From: Vibrio nitrifigilis
Lineage (GTDB): Bacteria; Pseudomonadota; Gammaproteobacteria; Enterobacterales; Vibrionaceae
Direction: 5' to 3'
NCBI RefSeq assembly: GCF_015686695.1
Contig: NZ_JADPMR010000004.1
Coordinates: 248,001 to 312,000 of the forward strand
DNA length: 64,000 bases
The notes below the pieces were generated by a model that made no database searches, was not told where the DNA came from, and saw only the letters and a program-made list of their open reading frames with translations. Below, piece by piece: positions 59,662 through 64,000 of this stretch (position 1 is its first letter; each line of letters starts with the position of its first letter). The position numbers and the translations under genes were made by a program.

Positions 59662-60537
59662 GTGAGCTGGATTCTGTTTACCTTTCTTGCTGCCTTTAGC
59701 CAATCGTGGCGTAATGCATTTCAAAGCCGTCTAAGTCAACGAATTAATGTCGTTGGGGTGACGCTGGCTCGATTTATTTGGGCGTGGCCGCTGGCTCTGC
59801 TGTACTTAATCACCTTGTATCATTTTGAACCTGCGCCAATCCCCGTCGTCACTGTTGAATCGACACTCTATGTATTAGGCGCGGCGATCATCCAAATTGT
59901 TGCAACCGCTTTGATGGTTGTGCTGTTTAAGCAGAAAAACTACGCGATTGGAGCTGGGCTAGCTAAAAGTGAAGCGCCAGTGTCTGCGTTTTTGGGCGTC
60001 CTGTTTTTTGGCACATCTTTAAGCGTTATCGGTTGGGGCGGTGTTTTCGTGGGGGCTATCGCGGTATTTTTATTAAGTTGCAGAAATGGTATTCGCAGTA
60101 TATCGCTATCCACCGCATTACTGGGTCTTGCTTGCAGCACTTCGTTTGCCTTAGCGTCACTTTGGATTCGTCAAGCGAGCCTCAGTTTACATTTGCCTTT
60201 TCCTCATCGCGCCGCATGGGTGTTGTTTTTGGTAATTTCATTACAAACGATCATGTTGACAATATATTTGTCATTAAGAGATCAACAAACGCTGCGCGAC
60301 ATGTTTGCGCGCCCTAAGCTTGTTGTAATGACAAGTCTGGCAAGCTTTATTGGATCATTTGGTTGGTTTAGCGCAATGTCACTAGAGGCCGTGCCTTATG
60401 TGAAAACATTAGGCCAAGTCGAAGTCTTTTTTACCATGTTGATTTCGGTCTTTTGGCTTAAAGAGAAAGTGAAAGTACGAGATGTCACAGCGTTAGTATT
60501 GATTGCTGTGGCCGCCATCTTAGTTATGTGGCAATAA
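59662..60537 (+). CDS. EamA/DMT-family transporter
   Basis: 291-residue membrane protein with ten predicted helices in two similar halves, the drug/metabolite transporter layout. The second half ends in VPYVKTLGQVEVFFTMLISVFWLKEKVKVRD, a typical EamA C-terminus. Start is GTG 59662 with GGAAG upstream. Divergent from the amine-oxidase module; export of an amine or amino-acid product is possible but not shown. Confidence 0.88.
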   Translation: MSWILFTFLAAFSQSWRNAFQSRLSQRINVVGVTLARFIWAWPLALLYLITLYHFEPAPIPVVTVESTLYVLGAAIIQIVATALMVVLFKQKNYAIGAGLAKSEAPVSAFLGVLFFGTSLSVIGWGGVFVGAIAVFLLSCRNGIRSISLSTALLGLACSTSFALASLWIRQASLSLHLPFPHRAAWVLFLVISLQTIMLTIYLSLRDQQTLRDMFARPKLVVMTSLASFIGSFGWFSAMSLEAVPYVKTLGQVEVFFTMLISVFWLKEKVKVRDVTALVLIAVAAILVMWQ

Positions 60538-60574
60538 CGGATGAATAAGATTTTAGAGAGAGTTGGATGATAAA

Positions 60575-61045
60575 ATGACAGTATTAGTACCCATGACAGC
60601 AGCGGAATTTGCGCCATTTCGTCAAGTTTCCAGCGAAGAATACGCCCGAGAAAACGTAGAATCGGGTCGATGGCTCGAAGAAGGATCGCTTGAGCGCGCC
60701 TTTAATGAAATCGATAAACTATTGCCACAGAGAGAGAACACTAAGAATCATAAGTTATTTACCATTACCTGTTCAATAACAGGTAAACCGGCAGGGAATA
60801 TTTGGGTGTTCATTGACCCTAAGATAGCCACCGCCTTTATTTATAATCTAGAAATCCTCCCAGAGTTTCGCCGTCAGGGACTAGCACAACAAGCGTTGCG
60901 TGAGATTGACGATGTGGCTAAGGCCTGCGGTGCGAAAAAGATTGGTCTGCATGTTTTCCAGCAAAACAGCAAGGCTCAAGCTCTGTATAAAAAGATGGGT
61001 TATGCCGTGCTTAGCATAAATATGGGCAAGTCCCTTGAAGGTTAG
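60575..61045 (+). CDS. GNAT-family N-acetyltransferase
   Basis: 156 residues from ATG 60575 (TTG 60563 is the alternative). AFIYNLEILPEFRRQGLAQQALREIDDVAKACG is the acetyl-CoA motif with RRQGLA; GLHVFQQNSKAQALYKKMGYAVLS is the C-terminal strand-helix set. The acceptor is unknown. It starts 37 bp after the exporter stop, possibly the same transcript. Confidence 0.9.
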   Translation: MTVLVPMTAAEFAPFRQVSSEEYARENVESGRWLEEGSLERAFNEIDKLLPQRENTKNHKLFTITCSITGKPAGNIWVFIDPKIATAFIYNLEILPEFRRQGLAQQALREIDDVAKACGAKKIGLHVFQQNSKAQALYKKMGYAVLSINMGKSLEG

Positions 61046-61073
61046 ACTAACCGTTATTTTTGAATCTGTTACA

Positions 61074-61097
61074 TGCTGCACCTAGCTAGGCGCAGCA
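61074..61097. terminator. Hairpin between convergent genes
   Basis: TGCTGC-A-CCTAG and CTAGG-C-GCAGCA form an 11-bp stem with one mismatch; AGTATTTT follows on the plus strand. Probably a shared terminator. Confidence 0.6.
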
Positions 61098-61108
61098 AGT
61101 ATTTTCGC

Positions 61109-63586
61109 TTAAAGGTGACCGCTTTCTTTTGTTAACCGCGTGCGCAATTGAGCGGCAGGAATCGGTGGTGAGTAGTAATACCCTTGAATTAACTGACATT
61201 GACGTTTCGCCATAAAGTCGAGTTGTTGTTTGGTTTCAACACCTTCAACAACAATCGATAAACCTAGGTCTTGGGCCATCGAGATAATCGTTGACGTCAG
61301 TTTGCATTGTTCGATGTCGTTTGGAATATCCGTGATGAAACTGCGATCGATCTTTAGCGTGTCCCACGGCATACGTGATAGGTACGATAGTGAAGAATAG
61401 CCGGTGCCAAAGTCATCAATGGCTAAGCCAACACCTAGCTGTTTGATGTGATTAAGCAAAGGTAACACTTCTTCTTCTCGCTCAATATACGCAGATTCTG
61501 TCAATTCTAATTGTAAATGGCGACTTGGGAACTGACTGACTTTGAGAGCATTACCCAGTGCGTTCATAAACTGACCAAATCTGAGCTGGTATGCAGAGAC
61601 ATTAACGGATAGCTTAATTGGTCGATAACCTTCTTTTATCCACTGTGCTCCATCTAAACAGGCTTGCTCCAAAACATAATCGCCTAAAGCTTCAATTAAG
61701 CCCGTTTCCTCAGCAACAGGAATAAATTCTCCAGGGGAGACCCAACCTAACTCATTATCATGCCAACGAGCTAACGCTTCTACACCAAGCAAGTCATGGG
61801 TATCAGGTGTATATTGCGGCTGGTAGTAGACCTCAATCTCACCTTGTTTTAGTGCGATTTTTAATTTAGCACTTAACGTTAATTTGCGGATCGTTTCGAT
61901 GGTGAGACGTTCTTCATATAAACCAAATGATCCGCGCAACGTTCTTTTTGCTTCATACAAAGCGGCATCAGCCTCTTGAAGAAGGTCTCGCGCTTCATTA
62001 GAGCTTTGAGTCGATGCGCCTATTGTCGCTGAGATAAAGACTTCAGTTTGTTCACCAAACACGAGCACTTTTTTTAATACATCTTGAATATGATGAATGA
62101 GCTTAGTGATGATTTGTTCGTCTTTAGTATTCACTAAAATGGCAAATTCATCGCCACCGGTACGGCACAATGTTGCAATGATATCGGGGAACTGGTTATG
62201 GATTGAACTTAAACGCTCAGAAACGGCCGTTAATATGGTGTCACCCGCACCATGGCCATAGCTATCATTAATATCTTTAAAATGGTCTAGATCGACAACT
62301 AATAATCCTGCATCAGAATACTGGACTTGTGCCAGCTGTTCATCCAGTACTCTGCGATTCGGTAAGCCCGTTAATTGGTCGTGCAATGCGAGGTGGTTCA
62401 ATTTCTCTCTCGCTTGCTTTTGTGCATCGATATTGACTAAAGAGATAACGAACGTCTCTTCATTACTGATCTCTGAGGTGACTTTACTCACCGACATAAT
62501 CCCCTGATGGGCGAATTGTCTGCCGTAAGAGACTTCATTTTTCCAACGGTCGGTCAGTAGCTCTGATTTACTTAGCGGTTCGCCTTGAAATCGAAACAGC
62601 GTATTCACTTTTAAATTATGTAATGCCTTAGGAGAAAACAAATTGAGTTTGTGATGAAACGCGGGATTGGCTTGGAGCAATTTGCCATTTTTATCGACGA
62701 AGGCGAGGCCTTGGTTCGAATTGTTATAAATCGTAGCGGCTTTCTCTAAACCGTATTCTTTCTCTTGCATATCTGCCATCAATTGCTGACTGGTTTTAAG
62801 CAGTACAGGCCATTTGAAATCGCTAGATTCCAGATAGCTGATGAAAGATTGACGTTTGAATACGGCAAACAGGAGAAGAGGAATGCTAAAACAACTCGCG
62901 GTTAAAATCTTGCCTTCTAATCCTCCGAACACAATGTCGATGATCGATGAAGAAAACCCGAAGGCCAGTAAAGGAAAGACAATGCCATCGATACATAAGA
63001 TAGTAATAAATGACGCGACATACACAATCATTGTCAGGGAAGGCGATAACGGCCAGCGTTTTACTTTATCGAAAAAAAACAGCAGCGTAAGTAGTTCTAA
63101 AATAATCAGAAAACCACCCAGTATAATAAACGGAGTGGAAATATCGAATAATGCCGCAGGGGTGTTATGCGGGTTGATGATACCAGGATGACGCAGTGAA
63201 TAAGTCACAAGTGTTGAAAATAGGACATTAAACAAATCGACAAAGATAACCAGTCGGACGAGGTGCCTTAATATAAACAGATCGCGCTCTACCCAGACAA
63301 ATAGCACCGACGACATCATAAATGCGCCATAGCAAAGGTTTCCGCCGGAAACATTGATATGATCATTAATCGGTAATGAGTAAACATTGCCAAAAAATCC
63401 ACCAATCAATAAAACAAGCGCGATATACAGGTAGTAAGAAACCTTCCTAAGTGGTCCATCTAATGTGGTGAAATAGAGTGGAAAAACCGAGAAAAGGGCA
63501 ATTTGTAAGGTGAAAAGTCCAAACATAAAGTCGAGTGTTAGCCAAAATGGAAGTTGCATTCTACACATCAATATGAAAATAAGCAC
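61109..63586 (-). CDS. Membrane GGDEF-EAL protein (c-di-GMP turnover)
   Basis: Up to 825 residues. About eight N-terminal helices form a membrane sensor (to ~260), then a PAS-like segment (AATIYNNSNQGLAFVDKNGKLLQANPAF), a GGDEF domain with an intact motif (CRTGGDEFAIL) and an EAL domain. EAL-site residues are visible: GVEALARW, SVNVSAYQL, ELTESAYIE, IDDFGTGYSSLSYL, KIDRSFI and EGVET. Both activities could therefore be real, with one dominant. The start is unsure: GTG 63586 or ATG 63559. Nothing nearby indicates the sensed signal. Confidence 0.92.
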   Translation of the reverse strand: MLIFILMCRMQLPFWLTLDFMFGLFTLQIALFSVFPLYFTTLDGPLRKVSYYLYIALVLLIGGFFGNVYSLPINDHINVSGGNLCYGAFMMSSVLFVWVERDLFILRHLVRLVIFVDLFNVLFSTLVTYSLRHPGIINPHNTPAALFDISTPFIILGGFLIILELLTLLFFFDKVKRWPLSPSLTMIVYVASFITILCIDGIVFPLLAFGFSSSIIDIVFGGLEGKILTASCFSIPLLLFAVFKRQSFISYLESSDFKWPVLLKTSQQLMADMQEKEYGLEKAATIYNNSNQGLAFVDKNGKLLQANPAFHHKLNLFSPKALHNLKVNTLFRFQGEPLSKSELLTDRWKNEVSYGRQFAHQGIMSVSKVTSEISNEETFVISLVNIDAQKQAREKLNHLALHDQLTGLPNRRVLDEQLAQVQYSDAGLLVVDLDHFKDINDSYGHGAGDTILTAVSERLSSIHNQFPDIIATLCRTGGDEFAILVNTKDEQIITKLIHHIQDVLKKVLVFGEQTEVFISATIGASTQSSNEARDLLQEADAALYEAKRTLRGSFGLYEERLTIETIRKLTLSAKLKIALKQGEIEVYYQPQYTPDTHDLLGVEALARWHDNELGWVSPGEFIPVAEETGLIEALGDYVLEQACLDGAQWIKEGYRPIKLSVNVSAYQLRFGQFMNALGNALKVSQFPSRHLQLELTESAYIEREEEVLPLLNHIKQLGVGLAIDDFGTGYSSLSYLSRMPWDTLKIDRSFITDIPNDIEQCKLTSTIISMAQDLGLSIVVEGVETKQQLDFMAKRQCQLIQGYYYSPPIPAAQLRTRLTKESGHL

Positions 63587-63931
63587 TGACTAATTAACAA
63601 TGTAACCATTGAGTTTATGAGGTAAGAGTTAGAGCTTATTCACCATCAGCACAAGTCACGTTCAATCACCGAAAGAATGGCCATTACCTTTCAATGAGAT
63701 AGCTACAGCATGGTGGTTTTTACATCGTATTTCTGCGACAAATTGCGGTGTTATTACTGAATTTACTCATTTTGAATCAAAGCAATTATTTTTAATTTTG
63801 CCTTACGACAGCTTACTAATAATGAACTATTGTTATAAAACAAAGCGATATTTGTATTGGTTCATATGTGCGTAATTACTCGCAGACGTCAATAGTGGAC
63901 AGGGTTTAACAGTTTACTAAGGGATAGGGTT
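63587..63931. other. Divergent intergenic region before the last gene
   Basis: 345 bp without an ORF of note. It contains the 14-bp motif CGCAGACGTCAATA at 63881-63894, identical to 39312-39325 upstream of the MCP gene, and AAGGGATAGGG as the ribosome site of the next gene. Confidence 0.55.
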
Positions 63932-64000
63932 ATGTGGTTTGGTCAAAAAAAGGAAACGGATGAAGAAGCAACAAATCGTTTAGCTCAAGAGATGCTTGTT
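63932..64000 (+). CDS. Start of an unidentified gene, cut by the window end
   Basis: Twenty-three codons are visible, starting MWFGQKKETDEEATNRL: a short hydrophobic start then a charged helical segment. AGGG precedes the ATG. It shares the upstream 14-bp motif with the MCP gene at 39381, so a soluble chemotaxis receptor or related protein is possible, but too little is seen to name it. Confidence 0.55.
   Translation, partial: MWFGQKKETDEEATNRLAQEMLV

Overview
The window looks like chromosomal DNA of a Vibrionaceae-type gammaproteobacterium. Base composition is moderately AT-rich, intergenic DNA is short, Shine-Dalgarno sites are strong, and chemotaxis and c-di-GMP genes are present. One intergenic repeat ends in TATACCC, a form I associate with Vibrio genomes. 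No rRNA, tRNA, CRISPR, prophage or transposase gene was seen. The species is not identifiable by eye.

Layout. (1) 1-9697 is the 3' part of a Tad/Flp pilus locus: secretin (cut by the window edge), CpaD-like lipoprotein, tadZ, tadA, tadB, tadC, tadD, tadE, tadF, tadG and a closing OmpA-domain gene, ended by a strong bidirectional terminator. (2) 9720-12341, minus strand, is a zinc-type ABC importer (binding protein, permease, ATPase) led by an unlisted 46-residue membrane ORF and a Zur-like palindrome. (3) 12829-28850 is a catabolic island. It holds a HAD hydrolase, a complete peptide-type ABC importer, a three-part opine-oxidase-like flavoenzyme, an M20 deacylase, succinate-semialdehyde dehydrogenase, a 2-hydroxyacid dehydrogenase, a class III aminotransferase, a degenerate HAD and an Lrp-type regulator. 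My reading is uptake and oxidative cleavage of an amino-acid conjugate that ends at GABA and succinate; this is inference.

(4) 29227-36122 is a complete D-glucarate route (gudD, garL, garR, garK), a GntP permease and a CdaR-like activator, with two CRP-like palindromes in front. (5) 36334-55615 is a mixed stretch of single genes: glutamine amidotransferase, YghU-type GST, acetyltransferases, MCP, an ArgT/HisJ-like binding protein with ArgR-like boxes, MarR with its divergent target, a secreted lipase-like protein, UspA, HpxO urate hydroxylase, PhzF, LysR with an aldo/keto reductase, a QueD-like duplication protein, and an LDH/MDH-family enzyme.

(6) 55705-59346, minus strand, is a second module that repeats two genes of the island (binding protein and HAD) around a PuuB-like amine oxidase. 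It has no permease or ATPase of its own and probably shares the importer at 15-19 kb. (7) 59662-64000 has an EamA exporter, a GNAT, a membrane GGDEF-EAL protein and the first codons of a further gene.

The points most worth following are the paired island and satellite module, a G8 tract in tadD, several strong palindromic operators (Zur-like, ArgR-like, MarR-type, and two near hpxO), a 20-bp perfect inverted repeat just before the lipase-like gene, and a 268-bp repeat element lying between a gene and its terminator.
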